A DNA stretch of 64,000 bases, from contig BCIG01000025.1 of NCBI GenBank assembly GCA_001599915.1, positions 248,001 through 312,000 of the forward strand. The letters are read 5' to 3'. Below, piece by piece: positions 35,911-45,770 of this stretch. The notes beneath the pieces were generated by a model. That model searched no databases and was not told where the DNA came from. It saw only the letters and a program-made list of their open reading frames with translations. Both the position numbers and the translations under genes were made by a program. The stretch is from Symbiotaphrina buchneri (Eukaryota; Ascomycota; Symbiotaphrinales; Symbiotaphrinaceae). The first letter of the stretch is position 1, and every line of letters starts with the position of its first letter.

Positions 35911-36652
35911 GGAAAGCTTCCGGCTGCGACTTTCCACGCCTGAGCGTGGATTAGTACGAAGTAACTTCCGACGCCTTATATTGCTAGTAACGGGAAAGAT
36001 GATTGGACACCCCTTCGTACGTAGGAGGTTGTTACTGCAGCCCCGGGCATGGAGTAAGCCTTCCTTGGATCGGCTTGCTTTACGAAGCTACCTGGTGCCT
36101 AAGGTAGAAGGCTGAGTTGACGTTGCGCTAGGCGGGGCCTTTCCCCACAGCTACCTGTACTTTAGCAGGTACCAACGACAAGCTGGCTGGTTGGGGTAGA
36201 TATGAAGTACCTTTTGGACCTACGTAGTACCTTACCTCACCTTGCTCTGTCTTTAACCTTACCTTACCTATCTTACCTTCTAGGCTCTTCTCGCCGTATT
36301 TGTCAGTTTGATGCGTACTTGAACCTTCCAAGGAAAGGGAGTAGATATTCTCGCATCGTACACGTTTGTTGTAACATGCAACGGTAGATCCATATAGCTT
36401 GCATAGGGTCCGCGGTCGACACAAGTTCTGGACCATACCTTCGCCACAGTCTTCGCGATCTTACTCTCTGCATTCATTTACACGACATCGGGGGAGCTGC
36501 CGCAGTTCCTGCCGAAGTAATTGCAGAAAGCAGTGTCATCCTCCGTGTCCTTCCCACAGCTGAGGAGGCGTCGGCTCAGACCAATATGTTCGTATGCGCG
36601 AGTCTCTGATGATCCAGGGCCTATCACGCTGACTATGGCAGGCATATCACAA
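35911..36652. promoter_or_regulatory. Shared GNAT/DDI1 promoter region
   Basis: Head-to-head gap. 36185-36285 holds TAGTACCTTACCTCACCTTG, TTAACCTTACCTTACC and related words. The first coding codons of DDI1 must also lie near its right end. Confidence 0.5.
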
Positions 36653-38067
36653 TATCTGTTACTGCACCCGACGATGCGGCTATAGACCAGGCTCTCCTGA
36701 ACGTTGAAGTGGCGGCGACAATGTCAATAGCAGACTTGAAAGCGTATGTCCAGAACGAATACAATGTCGCCCCAACATCGCAGCATTTCTACCATAATGG
36801 ACGCTTGTTGGTTGATCCAGCGATGACGCTGGAGACCGCGGGTGTTGGGGAAGGGGACATGCTTGCTATGCACATTAGATCCGGGACGGGTAGCACGCCG
36901 GCGGGAAGTGGAGAAGCTCAACAAGCACAACAAGCACAACCAGCTACATCAGGCGGACGGCGGACGCACGATTCAGAAATGATCCGTTTGAGGATGCTCG
37001 GAGATCCAAGGTTCAGGGCAGAGGTTCGACGACAGAACGCGGAACTGGCGGACTCTGCCGAGGATGCCAATCGGTTCAGAAGCCTGTATGACCGGCTACA
37101 AGCCGAGCAAGTAGAAGTCCGAAAAGCTCGAGAAAGGGAGCTGGCCATGCTGAACGACCCATTCAACGTAGAGGGACAGCAGAGGCTCGAAGAAATGATT
37201 CGTATGGAAGCAGTGCAGGAGAATCTTCAGACCGCCCTCGAATATCACCCAGAAGGTAAGTAAGAACTGTGTTTGGAACAACGTACAGTGCGGCAGCTAA
37301 TATGCTTTGGCTGGCTACTAGACTTTGGAAGTGTTACTATGTTGTATGTTGACGTGGAAGTCAACGGGCGCAAAGTAAAGGCTTTCGTGGATTCGGGTGC
37401 CCAGTCTACAATAATGTCGCCTTCATGTGCCGAAGCATGCGGGATCATGCGACTGATCGACAGACGATATGCTGGTACAGCGCGTGGCGTAGGAACAGCT
37501 GCCATTCTTGGCCGTGTGCATTCCGCACAGATCAAAATTGGAGACATATTCCTACCATGCGGGTTCACTGTAATGGAAGGGAAAGACGTGGATCTGATGC
37601 TAGGGCTCGATATGCTCAAGAGACATCAAGCTTGCATTGATCTTCGCAGGAACAAGCTCGTCATCCAGGATGTTGAAGTTCCATTCCTTCCTGAGTCAGA
37701 AATTCCAAAATACAGTGAGCAGCAAATGCAGGAGCCTACTTTCGAAGGGCCTGCCGGGACGCGTGTGGGAGCGAAATCCGGTACGATAACACAGCCTGGC
37801 ACGTCAGGCTCGTTGTCTTCCCAGGCTCAAAGCAGTGGTTCGGGAACTAGCTCGAACGTACAACCAAGCCAGGGACTACAGCAGTCAGGACCTGCTTCGG
37901 GAGCGGCAGCGGGAAGTACCACAGAGAGCCAAGGGCCGGCTCAGTTTCCAGCGCAAGCAATCGCACAACTGGAACAATTCGGTTTCTCACGGCAGGAGGC
38001 CATAGCGGCGCTACAGCTTACGGGAGGAAATGTAGATGCGGCGGCTGGATTGCTCTTTGAAGGCTGA
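36653..38067 (+). CDS. DDI1: Ddi1 ubiquitin shuttle protein with aspartic-protease fold (first codons unresolved)
   Basis: Exons run from about 36653 to 37255 and 37322-38067. The ubiquitin-like domain comes first ([33 protein letters not shown]). A helical region follows (about residues 110-190, [20 protein letters not shown]). Then comes the retropepsin-like host protease domain with catalytic [12 protein letters not shown], and finally a UBA domain at the C-terminus ([20 protein letters not shown]). Ddi1 binds ubiquitin and proteasome, and cleaves heavily ubiquitinated substrates. The frame is open leftwards to the acceptor at about 36642 (ATGGCAG) without an ATG, so a very small first exon, as commonly seen in fungal ddi1 starting MRIT, must lie upstream. 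I could not place it. The gene is convergent with RRP8, with a gap of 208 bp. Confidence 0.9.
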
Positions 38068-38275
38068 TGTGACAGATCAGAGTGCTCTGATCTTTGCCAC
38101 TCAATGAGAACAGAATAGAAGGAATTGAGCTGTCTCATGACTGAAATGACTGCATCAATCACTACCCCAGACCTGCTGAAAGCCGTGATGACTTCTATGA
38201 GCATGGCCGTGTACAGTTCGTAGACGCGTTGCAAACGGCTGATTCTGTACGACAGGTTGAGGATGAGCGAAAGCC

Positions 38276-39742
38276 CTATCGCGTCTTGTAAACGCATGGT
38301 TTCAGCACCGCCAACTCATCAACATCGTCGGCATCTGACTGTTCGATAAACTTTGGCTTCCCTTTACCGAATCCAACACTCCCACTACCGCGACCCGCCG
38401 TCGATCCTGAAGAAGCCGCTTTCCCTTTCACCGGTTGTAGCGCTTTCGTGAAGCTCATGCGCACAAACATTTTGTTGCTCATATCGATGCCACCGCTATT
38501 CCGCACGGCGAACCCCCGCCTTCGCAAAACTTCAACAAACTTTGACACATCTGTTTCCCGATTTGAGCTGTCTTCTTCCTCCAAGCTGCCCATAAGTTCA
38601 ACATCAGGAGGATTGTCATCGTCGTTCTTTCGCCCCTGCTTTGTTTTCCTTTTGTTGCCTACGCTATGATCGACCCGCGACTTCTGCACGCGCCCGAAGC
38701 GGCTCTTAATCTCAGCGATCCACAATTCTCCCTTCCAGCGTAGGACTCTCCATGCTTCTTCAATGAAGTCGATCCAGTTCGTGCCCATCAATGCCAAGCA
38801 GAAGATAGCCACGTCGACACTGCCGTCCTTCAAGGGTAACCTGCTGATATCTGCTTGAGTGACGTATGAATTGGGGCTTTGTAGGTCATAAGACAGAACT
38901 TTGATTTTGAGTTTCCTGCTGATCTTGTGCAACTTCTGTGCTAATGCGGCATCCCCACATCCAAGGTCTGCCACAGTGCATATGCCATCGACGCGTGGCA
39001 GGGGCTGCAAATCTTCGCCCGTGGGTTGATCGTCCTCCTTCCTTCCGCCCCTGTGCGGCTTCCGATGTCTTTGGATCCGAGCACGTGCCTTTAGCTGCTC
39101 AAAATAGCCATCGACTGGGTTTTCTGGCCAGACCGACACCTGTTTGCGGAACCCTTCGTGATACTCCTGAAAGAACTCTGGATTGTCCGAGAAGGTCTTC
39201 ATAGCATTTGAGGAGTCCGTTGTGTACAATGTCTGATTGAGATGCCGAAACCGGGCTGCTATAAGCTTCTGTCGCATTGATGCTTGAAGTGGAGTCAGAG
39301 TGGTGGACGTGGCTGTCGGTGCGGGAGCGGCAGTCGTGGGTGGTTCCGAAGTAGTCTTTTTGGAGGGCGCAAGAACTCCATCTTGAGAGCGAACCTTCTC
39401 CTTGTTAGGACCATTCGAGGTGGCCGACTCAGATGTAGCTGTCACGACGGCTTGATCGTCTACAGTCCTTTCTTTCGGTGGAGACTTGTGATCTTTGGCA
39501 CGCTTCTGTCGCTTCACGGGCAAATTCTCCGAAGCAGACTTCGGTGTTGAACCATCTATGTATTTATTCCAGTATTCGGCCAGATTTTCGGCAGTAACGG
39601 GAGGCCCTTGGGCCTTGCCCTGGCCTCTTCTGCGCTTTTTCGAGTTGCGGGAAGACTGAGACGGTCCATCAGAAGCGGAGAGAGGGACAGTTTGCTGCTT
39701 CGGCGCAGCGGCCGCAAGCGACCATCCTGGAACCGCAAACAT
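38276..39742 (-). CDS. RRP8: 25S rRNA adenine-N1 methyltransferase Rrp8
   Basis: A single exon of 488 residues from the ATG at 39742 (MFAVPGWSLAAAAPKQQTVP). The frame is open further upstream, but homologues begin at MFAVPGW. The first 200 residues are basic and low-complexity, as usual for a nucleolar protein. The methyltransferase domain starts near the segment SMRQKLIAARFRHLNQTLYT. The SAM-binding motif I is VADLGCGDAALAQKL, with VDVAIFCLALMGTNWIDFIE and VLRWKGELWIAEIKSRFGRV further on. Rrp8 methylates N1 of an adenine in 25S rRNA during early 60S assembly. It is divergent to the Zn2Cys6 gene with a 711-bp gap. Confidence 0.93.
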   Translation of the reverse strand: MFAVPGWSLAAAAPKQQTVPLSASDGPSQSSRNSKKRRRGQGKAQGPPVTAENLAEYWNKYIDGSTPKSASENLPVKRQKRAKDHKSPPKERTVDDQAVVTATSESATSNGPNKEKVRSQDGVLAPSKKTTSEPPTTAAPAPTATSTTLTPLQASMRQKLIAARFRHLNQTLYTTDSSNAMKTFSDNPEFFQEYHEGFRKQVSVWPENPVDGYFEQLKARARIQRHRKPHRGGRKEDDQPTGEDLQPLPRVDGICTVADLGCGDAALAQKLHKISRKLKIKVLSYDLQSPNSYVTQADISRLPLKDGSVDVAIFCLALMGTNWIDFIEEAWRVLRWKGELWIAEIKSRFGRVQKSRVDHSVGNKRKTKQGRKNDDDNPPDVELMGSLEEEDSSNRETDVSKFVEVLRRRGFAVRNSGGIDMSNKMFVRMSFTKALQPVKGKAASSGSTAGRGSGSVGFGKGKPKFIEQSDADDVDELAVLKPCVYKTR

Positions 39743-40453
39743 GGCGATCCTCTCTTTCAAAGAGTAGCTAGTTGATGAGGCTGGCAGTCCGGAGGAAAGA
39801 AGGCTGTAGGTAGAATAGAACGAACAATTAGGGAGAGAAGGAGAGGAGCAAGGCAGGAAGAGCAGGTACGAATTCCCCGACACAAACTTTTGGATGTCCG
39901 AGCGGTGGAGCGGCTTTGTACCTTAGCTTCCATTTGGTAGGTACCTTACCTTAGGTAAGGTAGCTTTAACCTTACTGTCCCGGTACCTTATCTGAATGCT
40001 TAAGGTACAGTAGCTCTTCCGCATCCTTCGCTGTGTCCCGACTCCCGATCCCCAAGCTTCCAAGCTTCCAGGTCCTTTTCATTCCACTGGAAGCCAGGTT
40101 TGTTTCCTGAAGTTGAGGTTTGACTCCTGAAGCCGCACTATTATTATCCGTCTTCCCTTGGCTTTATCTGTGATTCATCTTTCGCGTGCCTTGTCATCTC
40201 ACCGTACAGTCGCACTCTCCAAGATACCGTACCCTACCTTCAAGTCTTCTACCTGAAAACGAATCCCACAATCTATTTAGGTAGAGTCACAAGACATATA
40301 CCTCCGTTTTCTACTATGTACTACCGTTTCAGTGCAATGATCTTGGCCATGATGATGTAGAGTTGTTTTTGGACACTCTTACTCTTCCCCGAATGTGCTC
40401 TTGATAACCGACACCCTTTGCTCCATTGGAACCCGCAGCGGGCGCGCGAACCC
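39743..40453. promoter_or_regulatory. Shared RRP8/Zn2Cys6 promoter region
   Basis: Very dense in the palindrome words: 39915-40015 contains GGTACCTTACCTTAGGTAAG, TTTAACCTTACTG, CGGTACCTTATC and TTAAGGTACAG. Another copy (CCGTACCCTACCTTC) lies near 40227. Confidence 0.6.
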
Positions 40454-43400
40454 ATGACCGATACTCCAGCAGTCGAAGCTCCAGCCGATGCTGGCCCGCG
40501 CTCGACCACAGCAGGCAAGGCTGCCTCGGATGGTGGAAAGACTGATGCCGCACGCCATGGTGTGCCGCGCCAGACCAGGCAATCTCGCAAGCGGACGAAG
40601 ACAGGATGCCTGACTTGTCGCCGACGGCGCATCAAATGCGGAGAAGAAAGACCAATATGCGATAACTGTATCAAGTCAAAGCGCCATTGTGAAGGCTACA
40701 ATCAGCGCGTCATCTTCAAGGAGCCAATTGGTGCTTTCCAAATGCCTGGAGGACTAATGATCCAGAGCACTGGCACCAAGGCGGGTCAGCTACACCGAAG
40801 CGCCACAACTGATGCAGTCTTCCAGGCTTCAACGTCCGCGAGAGGGCAGTCGTCTTTGCCGGTTCTAGCCCCACGGCCAGTCTACCAGTATGACGCTGAC
40901 CCAACCCGGGCCCCATCGAGCGCATATCGCCAGCCAGCTCAAGCTCATTCCGCTGACCGCCATACCGAGCTTGAAGCGCAGATATATCACGAAGGTGATC
41001 TCCCTCCTCGCCTCCGCCAACTCACTGCGACGGTAAGTAATCCATTATTGTGCTTAAGCGACGAGAACTCTTGGATATATCGAACATTAAATCCCAGGGC
41101 TGAAAGCTTCTTTCGAACTAACGTTGCAAACCAGTCCGGGGTCGAAGATACGGCACGCCAGAAGTTCCTGCATGAACCAAACAATGGCCAACTTCATAGC
41201 GCTCCTGCCTTTCAGACACAAGGCATTGCCGGCCCAGCCTACAGACACCAACCGCCAGCCTCATACCCCTTACCGGATTCTAAAGCTCGATATTTGGGTA
41301 ATGAAATATCTGAACTACTCTCACGCGAGACCGCTTCTGCCCATGATAGTGCCTACAAGGCCCGTCTTAGTGCACCGCAGCTGCCGGGAGCATATAATCA
41401 ATATCTGTCCCGGGGTGCGACTATTCCAGGTGAACAATCCCGAATCACTCGCTGGCGACAGTATCCGTCTTTTGGGGTTATCGTATGGCATTTTAACACA
41501 TAACCAGACGCCTCGAATAGGGGCCCTTCTTCCCATGCATATGATGATCGGACTGGCTCGTATACCAGAAATGTGCAAAGCATCAACAAGGCTCAGCTTT
41601 CTTCATTCGCGAAAGAGTACAAGAAAGTCGAATTTGATCATGAAGCAGAGGAATTTGCAGAATTGCCGCCGGAGCGGGATTCCGACAACAATGCCTTTGA
41701 AGATAGTTATAATTCGGAGCATAAGCTAGGCTTGATGATCGCCTTCAGGGCCGGTAAAGACAACGATGCCTGGCCCCGCTCATTCAACACCCTTCTCGAT
41801 GAGCCAAATATGCTGGCCATGTACACACCGACCATTTCAGCCTCTCCATTGCAGGATGGGCTTACAGCTCGCATCTTCTGCCATTTTGTCATTGCTACAG
41901 GGCCGACTCTATCTATATTTGAGAGGCACCCTACTAATCCATCTGTCTTGTTTTCCGGCGAGCCAGTCCCGAGCTCCCAACAAAATCTCTGGACCTATAC
42001 CGTCCCGACTCTAGCTCTTAGGCACCAAGCTCTACTTCACGCTGTCCTGGCGCTTGCCAGCTTGCATATAGCGAGACTGCAGGGGACAGCCGTTTGGCCG
42101 TCGCTCAAACATTACCACATTGCTCTGCGCAGGATCCGTAAAGCCCATCAGACGCCATCGAAACGTGGCCATATTGCTACACTGGCGGCCACTTTGATAC
42201 TAGGTTTCTACGAAGTTATGTCTGCCGAGCATGCAAAATGGAGCAGCCATCTTCTAGGAGCGAAGCAGTTATTGACCGACTATGACTTTTTGAGCATGAC
42301 TAAATATGTCCGGTCCAGGCGACACCGACAGCGTCCAACTAATAGTGGTTTCTCGCATTGGTCCGGTGCTCTATCTTTGTCGAGAACTTCTGAAGCAGCC
42401 TTCCCGATAGAGTCGGCCATGCATGGGACTTCAGAACTGAACGAAGGTCTGGTGAGTATCATCAGCGGGAAGGAGGTCCGCTATGATCATTATGGTCGGA
42501 TTCTATCCGACTTCGAGGACCAGGGCACGGCCGGATACGGGGAAAGGAGTTTCAGCCGGCGAGACCTGGAAGAATTTGCAACCAGGAGTGATCTCTTCTG
42601 GTGGTTTTGTAAACAGGATGTATACCAGAGCATTATAAGTGGGAATGGCTTGCTGTGAGTCGATGTAGTAGCCCAACCCTTTCCTATTCCTGCTGATAGT
42701 AGTAAGCCTCGATTACAATCGCTGGACTCATTGTCTACCTCGGGGTCCAGTCGGGAGAAAGGAAGCCATCTACGGTACAATGGACCACCTCGTACTCCTC
42801 TTAGGTAGAATCGCGGACTTTGCGGCGAAAGACCAGCGAAGAAAGGTCAAAGTAGTCGAGGCAAGTGGAGGCCAATGGCGGCCTCCGCCTTGGATGGATA
42901 TGGGTGGACCTCCACGCCCGCCTCAGCCACCTCAACAGCAGCCACCCCAAAGTTCAGTACCAGGGCCGGAACTCCATGCGCCATCAAGTGGGAAGGCCTC
43001 GGGGATGCCTCCGCCTCGTCCAGGGGCCCTTTCAGGTGCTCCAACATTCCACGACCAACCGATGTACGGCATGATACCACCAATTGGCCCTCCTCGGGTG
43101 CCATCATGGAGCGATACCGTGGAACCCCCTGAACAAGACCCCAGCGATGATCCTGTGTTGGAATCGGCGACCCTGGAAGCAGAACAAAAGTGGATGGATA
43201 TTAAAGCAGCACTGCGTGTTTTTGAAGAGAGTCTGGGTCCAGACTTCCAGCAATTGGGGCCTGAAGAATTCATGCCCGAGACAACGCCTTTCGGGCCGGC
43301 CCGAAGGTTTGGCTCCCACGCTATAGCCTGCATTTGGGTGCTGTACTACATGGGATGCATCATCACTGAGAGGATGCATCCTGCAATGCCTCCGGCGGCG

Positions 43401-43880
43401 ATGATGGCTGCAGGGGTCGCCGCGCGAAAGACAGCACGTTATGCGAACGAGATCTGCCGCATCTTTGCAGCGATGGCGCCTTCAGATAACACAACTCAGC
43501 TCAGCCCTGCCCTCGGAGCGGCTCTGATGGAATCTACATTGGGTCTGTTCTTTGCCGGGGTACAGATTCAGGATCCTTTCCAACGAGTCTGGCTCGTCGG
43601 GAAACTCACGGACATAAGCCAATTAACAGGATGGAAGTCAGCATCGGCGATAGCGCTAGGGTGCGAGACAGCGTGGACGAAAGCTGCACAGCTTGGCCGG
43701 GGCCCTCCATACGAACGCATGCCGAACATGGAAGGATATGATGACAAGGTACCGCCAGAGCATGACCTCCCAGAGAAGAATATCGAGCGGAGATTCGTAA
43801 AAGTAAACCCGGCAGCGAGGGTCATTTGGGCTCTGGGCCTACTCAGTCTGGACGAAGACGTTAGGACACGGGAAGGATGA
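40454..43880 (+). CDS. Zn2Cys6 transcription factor (3 exons)
   Basis: Exons 40454-41429, 41508-42654 and 42707-43880 join in phase to 1098 residues. The binuclear cluster is at residues 52-79 (CLTCRRRRIKCGEERPICDN then CIKSKRHC), with six cysteines in C-x2-C-x6-C-x6-C-x2-C-x6-C spacing, preceded by a basic stretch. Residues about 90-400 are Ser/Pro/Gln-rich. The middle and C-terminal part looks like the fungal-specific regulatory domain (Fungal_trans_2 type): ALRHQALLHAVLALASLHIA, ATLAATLILGFYEVMSAEHA, SDLFWWFCKQDVYQSIISGN and, in exon 3, LLGRIADFAAKDQRR. A Pro-rich loop follows exon 3's start. The target is unknown. A good-looking GTAAGT at 41035 is not used, because splicing there to the next AG brings an immediate stop. 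Confidence 0.86.
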
Positions 43881-44131
43881 TCATATTCGTAAATGCGAGG
43901 ACGTGGTCGCTAAGAAAGAACCGGATAGTAGGCCGCCAGTGACTATCAAACTTAGATTAGGACCTTCAAGTCGGCATAGGAACTTGAGGATGGTTTCCAG
44001 GGCTCCCTTGGTGCTACAGATGCTACGCGTCATAAGCTTTACAATCAGGTAGATATTCGCGCGGAAATGCACAACGCCTTGAAGCCGTAGTCATGGAACG
44101 ATGGCAAACATGCCACAACGTTATGCTTCGA
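43881..44131. other. Short convergent gap
   Basis: This is a 251-bp gap between the convergent ends of the Zn2Cys6 gene and PUP2. No feature was seen; it must hold both 3' untranslated ends. Confidence 0.5.
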
Positions 44132-45085
44132 TTAATTGGCAGGCAGCCTTTCCACCACCTCCGCCATTTCTGCGTCGGTATAGATCCTGAACCCCCTTTC
44201 TTGCGTCACACTTGCCAGCTGCACGTTCTTGGAGTCCAACTTCTCCTCCATGACCTGTTTCAGCGTCTTCAATACCAATGTTTCGGCTTCCTGCAGGGTG
44301 AGAGATTTGTGAAACTCATTTTGCAGCTCTGCCTGGGCGCCCTCTGAGCCAGAACCAATAGCTTTGGCGTCATACCGGTAGAATGTCCCAGAGGGCTCGG
44401 CATGGTAACTGGAGCTGTTCAGCGCACGGTATCAGGAAAAAGCGGACCCAGAGGCCTTACAGTTGTGGTCCATCCTCATCGTAGCCGGCTATCAACAATG
44501 CGACACCGAATGGCCTTGACATGATGCTCTCCTCCCCTTCAGCGCCTTCCCCGAACCTCAGAGCCAGATCGCAGATGGCCTGTGTGCAGCTCTCGACCCG
44601 TAAAGGTTCATTGTAGTGAAATGCGTGGTTTTGAGACTCAACACGGGCATGTTCGACCATAGACCTGGCGTCCGCCTGCAAGCCAGACATGGCACATCCA
44701 ATATGGCTATCGATCTCCACGATCTTCTCGACCGAGGAGGTTTCAAGGAGGCTAGAAGTAACACGTTTTTCAACGCCCAGAATAACACCTTCACCAGTGG
44801 CGACCTGATGTATTTCAGCACCGATGTATTTGAAGGCCCTCGAAGCGGCACGCTTACCCCTATTGCGGTGGAACCGAGCTTTATGGCTTCCAGAGAATAT
44901 TCGACCTGGAACAATCGACCTTCGGGCGAAAAGGTACTGGAGTGACATTGTCAGCGAGCAACCGGCAAGGCTAGGGCAAGCTCCTACTTGATGCCCCGGT
45001 CTGCGTGACAGTTCCGTTAGTTGTGGTATACAACAGGGAGAAATGCGGGAAGCTACTGACCATATTCGGAGCGAGCAATGAACAT
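44132..45085 (-). CDS. PUP2: 20S proteasome subunit alpha-5 (5 exons, one of 13 nt)
   Basis: Exons are 45061-45085, 44988-45000 (13 nt), 44858-44936, 44461-44804 and 44132-44408, joining in phase to 245 residues. The order gives [99 protein letters not shown] and [20 protein letters not shown], ending ERLPAN. This is the complete alpha-5 (Pup2/PSMA5) fold, including the N-terminal gate segment (SEYDRGINTFSPEG). Alpha subunits form the outer rings of the proteasome core in nucleus and cytosol. Without the 13-nt exon the conserved DRGIN would be lost, so the micro-exon is required. The length is normal. Confidence 0.94.
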
Positions 45086-45770
45086 AATGTGAAGGACAGC
45101 AGCTCGAAGCCGGTCAAAGCCAAAGAGGGTAGAGGGTAGTGGATGAGTGTTGACGAGACACTTGCGTCGGGCTGAGGAGGAGTCTTGTAGTCTTGTCGAT
45201 GGCGAGGGAGAGGAAGAGGAAGAGGAAGAGGAAGAAGGGGGAGGGTGAAGGGGAACAAGAACAGACGTAGACGGATTATCTGGCAATAAGCGGGCAGAAT
45301 GTTGTCTTCGCAGTCTGTATTCGTACAGAGTGACGATGCATTCACCTGGAGCACAGTCGTTGGGTACCTTAAGGTATGGATTGATCTGATCGAGCTGTTC
45401 ACCTTAGGTACCTTAGGCATGAGCCAGGTACGTATACGAAGTACAAGCTACTCTGGAAGGGTAAAGTACCTTACCTAGGTAAGCTAAGGTACCTACGAGG
45501 ACCTGACTCCCGTAACAATACCGTACCTTATCTCATATACTCTGCCTTCCATTGCTGTATTTACGGATGATTTGCGACGACGCGTCGAGCTGCCGCCTCG
45601 CTGCCTCGTCCGCGTCCCCTTGAGCAAGCGGGTCAACTCCACACGTTTTCCTACGAGATCACAACAGCCTCCCAACTCCCGGCGTCGTCTTGGTCCAGCC
45701 CACTCTGATCGATCTCATCATCACACAGCACTTCCCTCAGTCCTCGCTGAATGGGCGACTGTGAATCAGC
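45086..45770. promoter_or_regulatory. Shared PUP2/GCP2 promoter region
   Basis: Head-to-head gap of 685 bp. A GGAAGA hexanucleotide run sits at about 45207-45240. Palindrome words fill 45362-45530 (GGTACCTTAAGGTATGG, CACCTTAGGTACCTTAGG, AAAGTACCTTACCTAGGTAA, AGCTAAGGTACC, CCGTACCTTATC). Confidence 0.6.

Noticed and set aside
41035-41098. Possible intron in the Zn2Cys6 gene (GTAAGT..CCCAG)
   Set aside because: Removing it brings an immediate in-frame stop and breaks the frame to the next exon, whereas keeping it stays open.
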